Source: Ianthella basta
Taxonomy: Eukaryota > Porifera > Demospongiae > Verongiida > Ianthellidae
Direction of reading: 5' to 3'
Length of the DNA: 64,000 nt
NCBI GenBank assembly: GCA_964019415.1
Contig: OZ025888.1
Coordinates: 2,350,319-2,414,318 of the forward strand
In this document: positions 44,501 through 64,000 of the stretch, piece after piece
Layout: every line of letters starts with the position of its first letter
Position numbering within the stretch: position 1 is the stretch's first letter
Translations under genes and position numbers: made by a program
The notes under the pieces: model-generated
The model's database searches: none
Seen by the model: only the letters and a program-made list of their open reading frames with translations
Told to the model about the DNA's origin: nothing

Positions 44501-47500
44501 AGACCACCAGTGCAAGTTACAGTGGCTCGGGGCCAGCACAAGCACCATTCACACCACCACATGTGCCAGAAAATAGATGCGCTCAATGGCTGAAGAAAAA
44601 GACCACCAGTGCAAGTTACAGCCAGTCAGAACCTGCACCGCCGCCATTGGAGTGCACACTGCAGCAAGCAAATGTAACTTGCCTAAGGGCATGCCATTGA
44701 ATTTCTGCCCATGCACTCTCAATTCAATGGCATGCCCTTAGGCAAGCTTACATTTGCTTGCTGCAGCGTGCACTCCAATGGCATCGGTGCATGCAGGTTC
44801 TATATATATACAGTGCAAGTAACAATATATTGCACTAATCTAAATAAATAATTAAATAATTCAGGGACCTTATGGAGGCTGCAGTGGACAAGTACTCAGC
44901 ATAACTGTGAACTAGAAGAAAAATAATGGATTTTAAATCTGACAGATTTTTCAATTCGGCTTTCATCCTCATACAAAGTGACATTAAACTTATATATATA
45001 CCACCACCACACAGTGCAAGTAACAATGGGACCACCACATGTGGCAGTAGAGTAAATGTGGTAGTTGGAGGTAGAAAAAGACCACCAGTGCAAGTAACAG
45101 AGGGTTAGAACCACATGCGCCACTAGAGTAAATGCACTAGTTGGTGGCAGAAAAGACTACCAGCACAAGTATCAGATGATCAGGATCACATGTGCCCTCA
45201 GCTGCAGAGTAAACAAATTAGAATCGGAATTGGAATCATTAATGTTATTAACATGCATGTAGAGAATCTCTTTAGCCAGAAGGCTACCATTCCAGCAGCC
45301 CGCGATACACACAGACAAGCAATTTGGTACATCAAGTAGTTCAAGTTCAGGGGCGCCCGGGCGCCTCACGAGTTTTTTAACTCGAAATACTTGTTTTGTA
45401 GAAACATTTCTTCAATATTATACACTAGTAAATACATGCATAAGGAAACTACAGTATTTAGCAAATAATTAGATGAGCATAACTGCAGCTTGAAGAAAGG
45501 AGGGTTGCAGGACGTTTCGGCTCGAGAGCCTTTGTCAACTGCTTACAGTGAGGACTGAAGTGAGTGACCGGCTTATATACAAAACAGATGACAGTAGGTG
45601 ACAGGTGTTGAAGTGGCAAAGTAATTGACTAAACATGAGTCACTGAAACTACAATCAAAACTACAGTATAATCAACATAATTGTCACTTTATCCAGCTTG
45701 AAGTGAGGGCTTCTCAGCTGGCTCAGGCATCAGAAAGGGTTGGTTCTCTAATACCAGCTTCACAACAGGGTTGAAAACCTTGCCGACGTTTCGACCAGAT
45801 GCTCTGGTCTTCTTCAGGGTGAAGATCTTCGCCCTGAAGAAGACCAGAGCATCTGGTCGAAACGTCGGCAAGGTTTTCAACCCTGTTGTGAAGCTGGTAT
45901 TAGAGAACCAACCCTTTCTTCATCCAACTTACTCGAAAATGGCACACCCAAGTACATGGCAAGATGGGCAAACAGGCAAACTCACCTTCTTCTGCAGTCA
46001 TAAGTTGAGTACAAAATACCCCTAATCTGCATACACATTTACACACACACGTGCACGCACGTGCATGATAATGGGCAGTGTTGCAACTAAAATGGCTATG
46101 TATGCAAATGATGATCAAGAGAACAGGCATTTTATCTACCTGCAGTTCACATACCTCTAACTATAAGAGTGATGCAGACCCGTGGTGATGTCAAACTATT
46201 AGATGGAATAAAGAGAATGCATTAAAAGGTACATACATATTATACAAGAGCATTCCTATTAAATAGCTAGTGAAGCATGTACGTTTATGCCATAGATATA
46301 TACTCTTCCAAACAATGTAATAGCCCACACTCTAGATATACTTAAAGCTCCTCTACATTGACTACATTGTGCAACATTCCATTAAATGTGACAAAATACT
46401 GTGCTTGCTCTTTACACACCCATAATTGTCACTAGCAGTGTAGCAGAAGATGTTTGCTCCCTGCTGTGAGGCAGAGGGTGCCCATGTCACATTGATGTAA
46501 GACTCTCGGCTGTTGAGAACTGTGAGAGCTGATCTTGTCAGACCAAGTGGGGACACAGTGGAGATATCTGTAATACTGCAGGTTTAAAGAAACAAGAAAG
46601 CGAACACAATTCATGTAGCATTCTTTCAGTAAGGAAGGTCATAGAAATGGTCATAAGTTGGCATAGCATTTGTTGAGTTGGAGAAGTCATATGACAGCTG
46701 TACATAAGTAAGGGCAAGCTTTGGATAGCTCTGAAGGAATGGGCTGTGAACAGAAGTTATTACTGATTGCAATGCAGACTGCAGGAAAAGAAGTAGGCGA
46801 GAGAAAGAGAAGGTGGAAGCAAGTAATCACTGTTTCAGGTGAGGAGGGAGTTAGACAAGGATGTCCCCTGACAGGATAGTATCAGAAGCTAGGAAGCAGT
46901 TTTATGGTGGTGTGAGATTGTCCACAGCTCAGGTGGAAGCTCCCCTGTTTCATTGCAGCTATCTTGGCAGTTCTGACAGAGTAGGAAGAAGCATGCATTG
47001 CAGACCAATTTGTAGGACTGGTGTTGAATATAATATACTAGCAGGAAAGCCCGCCTTCGGCGGGCTTCCCTGCTCCAGCACCCCCACAACGGCTGCTGCA
47101 CAATAGCTACTCCATGACAGTGTGGCTTACGACTGTGTGGGTATGCCAGCTGGTAGGCCACAATCATAGCTATGCATGTATGTTGTAGGCGATGTTGTGT
47201 GTAGCATGATGTGGACAGAGAATCACCCAGAATATGTGGAATCACGCACACATTGACAATGGATATGACATAGAAACAACTGTAAAATTAGTAGTCTAAG
47301 AATGGAAGTGAAGAACAGTGTATGTGGACACATCAAGTAATAAAATAATGGAAGCTTATGTATGCTCAGGGGAACGCCATATCTTAAGTCCAAATGCCAC
47401 AACTCTCTTGCTCCAGCCTTCCTACCTATCTACTCTTGTCAAGACACCATCCCACAATTACTCTACTCGCAAGAGAGATCAAATAAATCTTCTATCTGTC

Positions 47501-49767
47501 AAGTCATCCTATCAACACTCATTCAGCTTCCTTGGTGTGTCCCTGTGGCACTCACTTCCATCTTCTGTTCGTGCCTCAAACTCATTAGCATCATTTACAA
47601 ACTCAGCATCAGATTGTATTTGTACAAACTAACTTTTTACACACTAAACGTTTACATGATGATGATAACTTGGCACTTATTCCACTTATAATAAATTGAC
47701 ATCAATCTGCCTGGGTATGCCAGCTGGTAGGCCACAATCATAACTATGTATACATGTTGCAGGCGATACTGTGTGTAGCATGATGTGGACAGAGAATCAC
47801 CCAGAATAAGTGGAATCATGCATGCACTGACAATGGATAGGACATAAAAACAACTGCAAAATTGGTAGTCTAAGAATGGAACTGAAGAATAGTGTATGTG
47901 GGCACATCAAGTAAATTGGAAGCTTATGTATGCTCAGGGGAACACCATGTCTAAAGATGATTTTGGACAGGTAATGCATGGTACTGTTCCAGGTCAAAGT
48001 GTGATGAAAAGTCACTGATTGAGCTACTATATCCCACTTTGGCCTAGAACAGCGCCATGCATGTACTGCCCAAACCATCAAGATATGTTGCTCACCTGAG
48101 TGTACTTAAGCTCCAATACTTGAGGTGCCCACACAGATATACAACGGTGGATAGAAGGTGCAAATGTTGCTGACTTGTTAGCTACCATTGACTTGATGCA
48201 AAAGCAGCAACATGTTCACAGAAGGAAGAGGTCTATGATGTTGCTTAGATTCATATTGTAGCTGATGTATATCAGAATGGTGCCATAGATAGTGTTGGCT
48301 GCAGCTCTGTTGCTTCACAGAAGGAAGAGGTTTAACATGTTGCCGCATTTTAGTCTCATATTGCATCTGAGTTACATCAGTATGGTGCCATAGATAGTGT
48401 TAGCTGCAGCGCTGTTGCATGGCAGAGCGCGAGCGCTCTCCTTTGCGCATTGTGCCTCGTTTTGAAACGTTAAAAAACGGAATTCCGTATACGCAAACCG
48501 TAAACGGACGAAAACATGGCGTCTTTTTCCGTAACGGAGGGGAAACGTGCGGCGCTATTCGCAGGCGCGGCGAATCATCTATCACCATGCGGCGCTCTGT
48601 AATAATCCCGAGTTTCACGGCGATCGCGTGCAAACTGCGTGAGGAGTTTGCGAACATAGGATTTGAGCTCTCACAGTTGATGAAGTGCTGTACCTTGGAG
48701 AAATCATTAATGACAATGGAGGCATGAATAGCGAACCTAGTGAAACCATAGACACCAACAATGAGAGTATTTGAATATCAGAGTTCTCCATGCACACGGC
48801 TAGCTATTACAGAGCAATAAAAATGTCACATACAGTGGTAAACACTGAGAAGAAATCATATGCTAAGTTCACAGTTTTGAGGTCTATCTCACTCCTAATT
48901 CCTTTTTTACCTACCACTACACAACTGAATCATTAATAATAATAAAAAAACACGAGGCAATACACACAGCATGAAATATCAATAATATCACTCCTAGTTC
49001 CCGACACTCCTGTCTCATGATCATGCAGTAGAGGATCAATGTTTCACTGCCTTGCCTTGTATAGGTAATGCATGCAGCTTCCCATACATCCATTTGTGAT
49101 GGCAGTCTAGCATTGCACAGCTATACTTTCTCATTTAGTAGCCCCTTTAGTTAAAGCAAACTTGCCTGGGACCAGCTTCAGTTCAATGTTGAGCCTATTG
49201 CTTGCCCTGTCTATAGGTAAGCTCATTACAGTATGAAGGTACAATGTCATGTCAGACTAACTTCAAAGATTAGGCTACTTCATACTTCCTATTCTTGCTG
49301 CTAAATCTTGAAAATTTGGTGCTTTATGTAAATAAATGAGTAAAGATATGTATAAGGGGCAACTTAAGGTAGCCAATTGCATGCTGCAGGACTCACGTTG
49401 CACTATCTCCTCCACTCCTAGCAGTGATCTGTTGTGAGTAAGTGCTTGCCACAGTAATGCAAGAACCATCCGGCGGACTGGTTCCCACAAGTGTTGGAGC
49501 AGTCACACCAGGTGGGATGGTAATGCTTTGAACTTGTACAAGGAACTGAACTGGTACACTACTCATTGGTGTTGTGGATGATGATGAGATAAAGTCCTCC
49601 ACTTGAATAGCAACAGCATACCAGCCAAGGGCTCCATTGGCATTGTATGTGAGTCTGCAGTTGTTCTGAGAGTAGGCAGAAGTCATAGCAATACCAATAG
49701 TAATAGACAAAAATAAATTTTGCTTACATTTTTTCTACTTGCATTGCATAATTTTGATTCCACAATT

Positions 49768-49802
<35 letters not shown>

Positions 49803-52800
49803 AATGATGATGATGATGATGATGATGATGATAATATAGTTGAAGAATATGTAGAAGCACCAATCAGTCCGATAATGGAATGAAAGATTATGGCCAACCT
49901 GGTCAAGTGTTGCTGGGAAGGTCCCACACACATCAGCACATTCACCTCGAAATGACATGGCCCATCTGCACCGAACAATGTCTCCATCGGCATCAGAGAC
50001 TGCAGAAATGCAGCAATATGGGATAATACGTAAGCATTAACACTCACATTACACAGAGAGCGTAACTAATAGTGATGTGGTATACAGTGAAACCTGTCTA
50101 AGACCTTTGGGCCAGTTCCATCCAACCTTTATAGAGAGGTGGCTGCTAATTGGGGCCAGGGAGGCTGGCTACTTTAGAGAGGTGGCTGCCTGCAACAGAC
50201 ACATCATGACATAGAAATAGCCTATACCTGAAACAAAACTGCATAGAATTTTGTGCCCATCTGCATAATTATACCAAGACCTGAGTACATTTATCATTAC
50301 ATGACAGGACCTTTGTGAGAGATTAGAGATTCAAGTGAGTTTATACCTACTTGTCTCCTCACCTGGTATGGTAATAGTGTGGGTAACACCGTGTCGCAGT
50401 CTGAAAACAGGAAGCACAGCAGTGGTGGGGGAAGAGTTGATCCTTCCATTGTCTGGTCTTGGAGAAAGGCTCCCCTTGACACGGACCTCCCAGCGAGCGC
50501 CATCACCTCCTTGGACTAGTGGAGGCCAGCAGCAGCTGGTGTAGCTACAGAGTGATAACAATTGAAAATTAAATAAGTTAAACTAGAATAGGCTAAGCAC
50601 TTAACACCTAGGGTAAAACATAATTTTAGATTAATTGCAAAGTTGCTGTATGAGTCTTTTGTACATAAGTATCACAAAAGGCACTTCATCAAACATTATT
50701 ATTAACTGTTATATACAACACAGTGGCAGAAACAAAAGTAAATGCTTATATAAGCAACTCACGAGGCTTCAAAGTATGAAACTCCACTGAGAATTACAGT
50801 ATTGCTGTTTTCCCCAGTAGACCAGTCCTCATCAACATTGAAGTCTGTGCACCGAAACTGTGTTGATCCAAGACTCCCAGAACACCCAAACAAACAGGTA
50901 ATGTCACCAGACTCTCCTATCAAACTCTGTGCAGCAATAGTGCTGGCATTACAGAAAGCTGTTCCTCTTCGCCAGCCAATACGATGGGAAACCACAACCT
51001 ATGAACATACATATATGAGACACTATAAGCTGGGAGAGAAGCTGGTCAGAGTGAACCACTGCATGCCAAGGCACAAATATTGCATAAAAGAAGGGTAATT
51101 AACCACTGGATATTACATGTACCAGCTTGCACACCAGCATTCACATCCCAGCAGGCTGGGTGACCTGAGTCACATTGATGCAACCAGTGATCAACTACCC
51201 ATGCAACAGTTGTCTAACAAAGGTGGAAGTGCCTCATTGGGGTTCATAGTGTCACGTGCTAATGGTTGATCGTAGATGACTATCCACAAGTTAATGAATT
51301 CAACAGAAGTGAACCAGGTCACCCATAATATTCAAATTCCTGGGTGTACACATTATTGATACATTGACATGGGAGGAACACATCAAGTATGTTTCTTGGG
51401 CAAAGTCTCAACCATCTCAGACGGCTGTCTTGGTTCCCACCTCAGCCTGCCCTCAAGCTGTATAATCAATTGTTCATTCAACCCATATTTGATTAATGCG
51501 ATGTAGTGTGGGGTGGCTGCACAGCTGCGGAAACCAACTTGCTACAGCGCCTACAGAACTTTGCTGCACGCACTGTACTGCACCAGCACAGAGACTCTTC
51601 TGCAAGTGCGGCTAGGGAGGAGCTGCAGTTATTGACTTTAGCATCCTGCCACAAGTTCCCCCTTGCTTTCAGAGCCATCCGTGGGTCTCACCCTCTGTAC
51701 TTAAGGAAGCTATTTATGGAATGTCAGGCTACCCATGGACACCATGGACACAGGACCAGGCATGCTGCAATGGGGAACATCCATCTGCCACTTCCGAAGT
51801 CTATAACTTTGAAAAGAAGGCAATCAGCAGTACAGCAGTACAGGAATCTGGACAACTCTACCAGATGAGGCCCATTTCGCATCATCAATTTCCCATTTTA
51901 ATAGTATTGTTGAATCACTCTTGACAACTAGTACGTGATTCATTTTTTAATTGATGAGCATTTAGTGTATATTCATAATGTTGACTGCATGGGCATATTT
52001 TAAATTTTTGCAATGTGTCACCATATGTAATGTAGCCATGTACCATGTGTTACCACCTGTTACTTGCTTGTCTTTTCTTTTATTGTCAAGTGTATCTGTT
52101 TTGTCTTCTGTTCTGGGCGCCTGGAATAATGCCCAATAGGCTAAATTTAAGCTATAATTGTATAGTGCTAGCAAACCACATGCTGGTGCTATTACACTTG
52201 GTGTGTAGAGTTGTCTGTAGCTGGAAGCAAATAGGAGTATTTGTGACAGTGGATGCAGTAGGATAGCATTGTCTTTCCTGGGCTAGAGTTCGTGTATGTT
52301 CAATACGTAGCGCCTGCTGTTCTGCCACAGCTGGCCCCTCAAAGTGGGATGAGATGGGGGGGGGAGGGGGGGGGGCACCAGCTGCATGTTGTGCAAGGAG
52401 TGCGTACATGTCATAGATGTCACTGAGTGCAGGCCTCACGGTTGTTCAACTTACTCTCATGGCCACACCCTAATTAATTGCCTACCTATCGACAGCAGAA
52501 ACCTCTAGTTTTCTTTGCACCTCGAACTCTGTCTCTAGTTAGGCAGCGCTTGTGCGCTGCATGCAGCATCTTCTCGAAGGCCCGCAGCTATGTCTTGTCT
52601 GGCTCCTGTGGAAGAAGGCCCGGCTACGGGTGCGGCGCCCACTGAGGACGATGACTGGATCATTGGAGAGGCGTAGGTAACAAGAGTAAGCCGTGACCCG
52701 TTGACACCCTTGCTGTACCGGTTGCCGACGGGATGCGGGCCGTGTCCTGGATGACCGACGCCAGTAGGACTAGGCTGCGACCCCGTGCCACCCCTGCGGC

Positions 52801-53683
52801 ACCGGTAGCCAGCCAACGCGAATGCTGAGGGCAGGAATCCGTACCGAGAAACCCAGCGGCATTGCCACCTGACAGCAGAAGGGCACTCAGGAAACACGGC
52901 CAAGCTGGCGCCACATTCGATTGCATTCCTGAAGCGTTGGCCACATACATACATACATACACACATACATACAAATGCTATGCGAACCCGCGAACCCGGA
53001 TTAGAAGCCTCGCTACGCTCGGCAACATGCACGACTGCCTGACCTGGCCTGACCTGACCTGAACCTCGAACATTAGCTAAACCATGAGCCAGAACATTCG
53101 CCGGGGAAAAGTTTCATCGCCGGTTTAAACGAACGAAGAGAAGGCGAATTACCTAGCTACTATCCAGCCAACGACCGGTACCACTGGCACCCACAAGCCC
53201 TCACACGACTCCGTCAGCTTCAGACTTTCAACTAGCTTAGAGATGACGCCACAGGCGCGGACTACTAGCGGCTATGGAGATCGAGCACAACAATAGGGAG
53301 CTACAAGAGCTGAAACCAGCCTCAACAATAATAGCACAACAGGAGTGCTGGTTGCACACTAGCTACCCATCGCGTAGGCTCACTGCACAGAATGTCACAC
53401 TAGCTAAATGCGCTGTTCCGCTGCGTTCGCGCAGCCTCAGAAATACTATGGACCCTACGGAAAGATACAGCGCTTCAATACTCTAATCTCGCTGAGGCTC
53501 GCCCCCATGCACGATGATGATCATCTGCCTAGTATACATACTCACCCTCCCATCAAAGTTGACTGGGTCCACTGGCCTCCACTGGACAATGGCCCCTCTG
53601 AAGTGAGCGGATACCGCAAACTCTAGAACTACAGCCACCAGGCCAATGAGTAGGGCCCGATGAGGTGCAGAGGTAAATACCAT
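36218..53683 (-). CDS. Gene B: receptor-type protein tyrosine phosphatase, apparently fused to the HFRG N-terminal module
   Basis: HFRG exons: 53683-53546, 50998-50763, 50544-50363, 49999-49899, 49665-49397, 46575-46416, and the 25-nt exon at 46143-46119 region equivalent to gene A (just above 46154). Phosphatase side: 43651-43550 (partial FN3), 43411-43088 (FN3), 42925-42856 (TM), 42675-42554, 42297-42179, 42070-41989, 41840-41767, 41644-41608, 40803-40706, 40360-40232, 39900-39749, 38837-38702, 38555-38409, 38170-38071, 37859-37783, 37649-37515, 37350-37216, 37015-36867, 36677-36542, 36298-36218. With the micro-exon the sum is 3516 nt, divisible by three (1171 aa). The micro-exon acceptor reads GG instead of AG, so the join of the two halves is uncertain. 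The phosphatase half is well supported; the fusion is inference. Confidence 0.65.
36811..36854. repeat. CA/CG compound microsatellite
   Basis: CA units interrupted by a CGCGCGCG core, within a gene B intron. Confidence 0.85.
40846..41476. mobile_element. DNA-transposon-like element in a gene B intron
   Basis: Inverted ends TATAGAGTGACTTG and CAAGTCACTCTATA. The interior is more GC rich than its surroundings and carries no transposase frame. Target duplication TA is possible. Confidence 0.6.
41482..41534. repeat. Perfect 19-bp hairpin
   Basis: TAAAGTGGGCTAGGAGTGC and its exact complement are separated by 15 bases, directly beside the previous element. Possibly a small foldback insertion. Confidence 0.8.
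42856..43651 (-). other. Gene B juxtamembrane FN3 domains and transmembrane helix
   Basis: Exon 43411-43088 encodes one full FN3 domain ([20 protein letters not shown] to [13 protein letters not shown]). Exon 43651-43550 encodes only the second half of another ([12 protein letters not shown]). The first half is not found; upstream sequence is a palindrome/tandem repeat array that begins inside this exon edge. The TM helix ([16 protein letters not shown]) is in 42925-42856. The introns after the TM exon and after the next exon start with GC rather than GT. Confidence 0.75.
43646..43816. repeat. Near-perfect palindrome that includes an exon edge of gene B
   Basis: Arms run AGAACCTGCACCGCTGCCA and its complement, with a core GCCTAAGGGCATGCCATTGA that is inverted. 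The left arm overlaps the acceptor of exon 43651-43550. Related palindromes are at 44098-44200 and 44630-44812. Confidence 0.85.
44098..44200. repeat. Second palindrome of the same family
   Basis: Same CCTAAGGGCATGCCAT core inverted around CTTCCCATGCACC. Confidence 0.8.
44630..44812. repeat. Third palindrome of the same family
   Basis: Includes the outer AACCTGCACCGCCGCCATTG arm and the same inverted core. Confidence 0.8.
45359..45395. repeat. Element end shared with 61200-61230
   Basis: CACGAGTTTTTTAACTCGAAATACTTGTT is also found at 61202-61230, where a mirror copy AAGTATTTCGAGTT lies just upstream. It marks the left edge of duplication copy 2. Confidence 0.5.
45700..45920. repeat. Dispersed repeat with head-to-head hammerhead-like motifs (copy 3)
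   Basis: A near-perfect 36-bp inverted repeat spans 45784-45867. Each arm reads CTGAAGA, then a 7-bp stem GACCAGA/TCTGGTC with a GCA loop, then GAAACGTC. Tails on both sides carry the same sequence in opposite orientation. It interrupts the segmental duplication just before the match resumes at about 45925. Confidence 0.7.
46655..46866 (+). mobile_element. LINE reverse-transcriptase fragment (partner of 26378-26590)
   Basis: Same motifs and position in the duplication as the 26.4 kb fragment, with small indels. Confidence 0.6.
47137..47960 (+). mobile_element. LINE 3' fragment between two ~245-bp direct repeats
   Basis: The LINE piece (about 47390-47700) encodes [20 protein letters not shown] and [20 protein letters not shown]. 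It lies between direct repeats 47137-47380 and 47706-47950 (start TGGGTATGCCAGCTGGTAGG), about 90% alike. A tandem duplication followed by LINE insertion, or duplication around the LINE, would explain this. Confidence 0.6.
48205..48420. repeat. Tandem duplication of about 105 bp
   Basis: Two units share CAGAAGGAAGAGGT and GGTGCCATAGATAGTGTT with GCTGCAGC at the ends. Non-coding. Confidence 0.65.
48420..48655. other. CpG-rich insert in gene B intron
   Basis: CpG-dense stretch (AACGTTAAAAAACGGAATTC, GTAACGGAGG) absent from duplication copy 1. It could be a recent element not yet depleted in CpG. Confidence 0.4.
49769..49837. repeat. (GAT)n microsatellite in gene B intron
   Basis: Interrupted GAT array, partner of 29181-29280. 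Confidence 0.9.
51335..51940 (+). mobile_element. LINE 3' end (partner of 30830-31425)
   Basis: Starts slightly better preserved ([20 protein letters not shown]) and continues with the [17 protein letters not shown] block. Same site in the duplicated unit. Confidence 0.7.
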
Positions 53684-53740
53684 GGCTGTGCGATCTAGCG
53701 CTCTGTATATCTTGCCAGAGCTATAAGGCCTGATTGGACT
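53684..53740 (-). promoter_or_regulatory. Candidate core promoter of gene B
   Basis: CCAAT (53733-53737) and a weaker CTTATAG motif (53721-53727) align with the gene A promoter. Gene B lacks the TATATA core and has about 8 extra bases before the ATG, so expression of the two copies may differ. Confidence 0.3.
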
Positions 53741-54861
53741 TTCGAAGCTCTATTCAGAATTAATACATTGCAGGTGGGGCTATCTCCAAGGTGCTGCTGT
53801 TGCTATGTAAACTCTACATTGTGGGGTGTGTTCCTGTTACAATACTCATGAATGTGGCACAGTTCTATCTAGCACAGCTAGCTGTTGCATAATCCCCAGA
53901 TAATTGCACATCTAATATGTGTACATACACAAATCCACCTGCCTACACTACGTATATAGGCTCTATACATGAATGTATGTACATGTGCACATGCATGCAA
54001 CAGTGTCTATGTTACGCGCATACCTCCAACCTGCGCAAACTCCAATCTATATTAATAATAGTTTGAGCAATGTGAATGTTATAGAGATACTGCATCATTG
54101 ACCATAATAACAGTACATCATCTTGATATCATTCTACAGAGAGCTAGAATAGCATTTACTGTTGTATACAGTGTCATGTGTACAGCGCTGGTAAAGCCAA
54201 TTCAACAGAGTTTGCCTTAATATAGAGCAAGAGCAAGGAGAGAGGCCAGGAGGGTATATGCTGCCCTTTAATGAAGTGGCTTACGCTCAACAAATTCTTC
54301 TAATCATCACATATCACACAGCAATGAACCCTTACCACATCAGCCTATGATATCTTTCCATGCAGTGCATCGATTATGTGCATGTCTCATCTATATATCT
54401 GGCTGATATCCACATAAATGGCATACATCACAATTGTGATTCATAATAATTATGGCAGATGCAGTGCACACACACAAAGCACAAATGTGCAGAACATATA
54501 GATTCAAGTTTGGTACTTGCAGAATGCCGCATTTAGCTAAATTTTCAAAACTCATTCTTCTATTTATCTAAATTCATTCTTCTATTTTGAGTGCATGTTT
54601 AGCAATATCACGGAACACATTTCAACATACATCACTTGTATCAAATATCATAATGCCAGATCTTGAGTAAGACAAAGAGAGAAAGCCTAGCTGTTACGTA
54701 TACAAATCTCATGTATCTGCAACTACATACTGAATATACTGTACACTGTACTCCAAAGCTAATGTCTATGAGCATATAGGTACATGACACCCCCAGATGA
54801 TGACTACGTATTATATCACTCTCCGTTTGTGTATCTACACTATGGCATCTAAGCTTTCATG

Positions 54862-63803
<8,942 letters not shown>

Positions 63804-64000
63804 CTGTAGAAATAGGAAAACACACAGCATGGGATGGCTAAATCTCGGACATCTGATGAGTATGGTGATTGTGCAATCATATGAATTTATACATTGGCAG
63901 GTGGTCCTATAAATATAAGTGGAATTGACTCCAAAACATCTGATACCACAAGAATTGCACAACAAGTGTGGTGATGTCACAAAAGCATTCAGTGAATGGA

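Larger units (their letters stand above)
43820..45180. repeat. Tandem array of about 75-bp units between the palindromes
   Basis: Units read GTGCAAGTTACAGTAGCCAC, then ATGTGCCAGTAGAGTAT and TGGTCATAGAAAAAGACCAC, five good copies from about 44195 to 44530 and more diverged ones to 45180; an inverted unit precedes them at 43830-43960. Non-coding. Confidence 0.8.

Overview
This looks like a piece of a marine invertebrate animal genome, most likely a sponge. The reasons are intron-rich genes with mostly small introns, receptor genes built from phase-1 Ig/FN3/EGF exons, very long CA/TG microsatellites, and many MITE-like elements. The species call is inference. All host genes I could model lie on the minus strand. 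I read each exon by hand from splice sites, reading frame and intron phase; the reading frame stays open across every exon-exon join in genes A and C.

Layout. 1-6.8 kb: no gene seen; inverted repeats, a TA-flanked MITE and TG/CA microsatellites. 6.9-8.5 kb: an orphan second copy of the last three exons (TM2-TM7 and tail) of an adhesion GPCR. 8.5-14 kb: no host gene, repeats only. 14.0-33.2 kb: gene A, a complete 27-exon adhesion GPCR model (2081 aa): signal peptide, an unusual cysteine-rich N-terminal module (called HFRG module here), two FN3, five Ig-like and one EGF domain, a SEA-like region, hormone-receptor domain, GAIN/GPS, seven TM segments and a long tail. 34.7-34.9 kb: a decayed exon of gene C. 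36.2-53.7 kb: gene B, which appears to join the same HFRG module to a receptor tyrosine phosphatase (FN3, TM, active D1, degenerate D2). 54.9-63.8 kb: the 3' part of gene C, a third HFRG-module protein that ends without a TM segment and so is probably secreted.

The central observation is a ~10 kb segmental duplication (about 25.6-35.2 kb against 45.4-57.4 kb). It carries the 3' end of gene C plus promoter, signal peptide and HFRG exons, and so places near-identical ectodomain starts in front of two unrelated signalling backends (GPCR and phosphatase), beside a soluble relative. The last GPCR exons were duplicated again. Repeats (LINE pieces, a solo LTR, palindromes and a dispersed repeat sitting at duplication edges) record the order of events. 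What the three proteins bind is not visible from sequence; cell recognition is a reasonable hypothesis only.
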